5,953 nt of DNA from the NCBI GenBank assembly GCA_021790295.1, contig JAJYIC010000173.1, positions 1-5,953 on the forward strand. Direction: 5' to 3'. The notes below the pieces were generated by a model that was not told the DNA's origin, did no database searches, and saw nothing but the letters and a program-made list of their open reading frames with translations. The position numbers and the translations under genes are program-made. Positions 5,844-5,953 of the stretch are shown in pieces (the stretch's first letter is position 1; each line of letters starts with the position of its first letter). Source of the DNA: Pseudomonadota bacterium. GTDB taxonomy: Bacteria > Pseudomonadota > Alphaproteobacteria > ATCC43930 > CGMCC-115725.

Positions 5844-5953
5844 TTATCTGAAAGCGCCTGAACGCTCGATCCGCTTGACCGGGCCGCCCCCTGCGAGCCT
5901 CAAGCCCCAGGCGGCAAGGCTCGCGTCGAGCGCCCTTTCGCTTCCGACAAAGT
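5844..5953 (-). CDS. C-terminal end of an unrecognised protein (cut by window edge)
   Basis: The last 35 codons of a minus-strand reading frame are visible, beginning FVGSERALDASLAAWGLRLA and ending SGAFR with TAA at 5846-5844. The frame is preferred because the other two either stop early or give an arginine-rich shadow. The alternation of small, acidic and hydrophobic residues looks like a real protein end, and the 25-base gap to the phosphatidyltransferase fits co-transcription. No domain can be identified. A DUF2066-type protein often sits in this position in related genomes as far as I recall, but that is only a guess. Confidence 0.5.
   Translation of the reverse strand, partial: FVGSERALDASLAAWGLRLAGGGPVKRIERSGAFR

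Overview
The window reads as ordinary chromosome from a high-GC alphaproteobacterium, probably of the Hyphomicrobiales. The basis is the GC-rich codon usage with G/C-ending codons, the protein families present, and the association of a DnaA-related Hda protein with an AI-2E-type permease and a ppk/ppx pair, a neighbourhood I recall from that class. No rRNA, tRNA, CRISPR array, insertion sequence or phage gene is visible. Genus-level assignment cannot be made from this sequence.

Layout from right to left, which is the transcription direction for most genes. At the right edge (5844-5953, minus) lies the C-terminal end of an unrecognised protein. After 25 bases comes a CDP-alcohol phosphatidyltransferase (5255-5818, minus), then an AI-2E/PerM-family membrane protein (4170-5258, minus), then an Hda/DnaA-related AAA+ protein (3478-4173, minus). 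These last three are joined by 4-base stop/start overlaps (GTGA and ATGA), so they are very probably one translationally coupled transcript. Next is a single plus-strand gene for a SixA-like phosphohistidine phosphatase (2996-3511), whose 3' end overlaps the 3' end of hda by 34 bases. A 191-base divergent spacer (2805-2995) separates it from polyphosphate kinase ppk (669-2804, minus). Five bases after ppk follows a Ppx/GppA exopolyphosphatase (1-663, minus), cut by the left edge.

Functionally there are three groups. ppk and ppx make and degrade polyphosphate. The phosphatidyltransferase, permease-like protein and Hda form an unequal operon of phospholipid synthesis, membrane transport and replication-initiation control. 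The SixA-like phosphatase sits inverted between these groups and shares the ppk upstream region. Every complete gene has intact family motifs and near-normal length.

I did not find a clear undescribed system. The points most worth a second look are the inverted sixA-like gene between hda and ppk, the antisense 3' overlap with hda, and the divergent pairing of a phosphohistidine phosphatase with a phosphohistidine enzyme.
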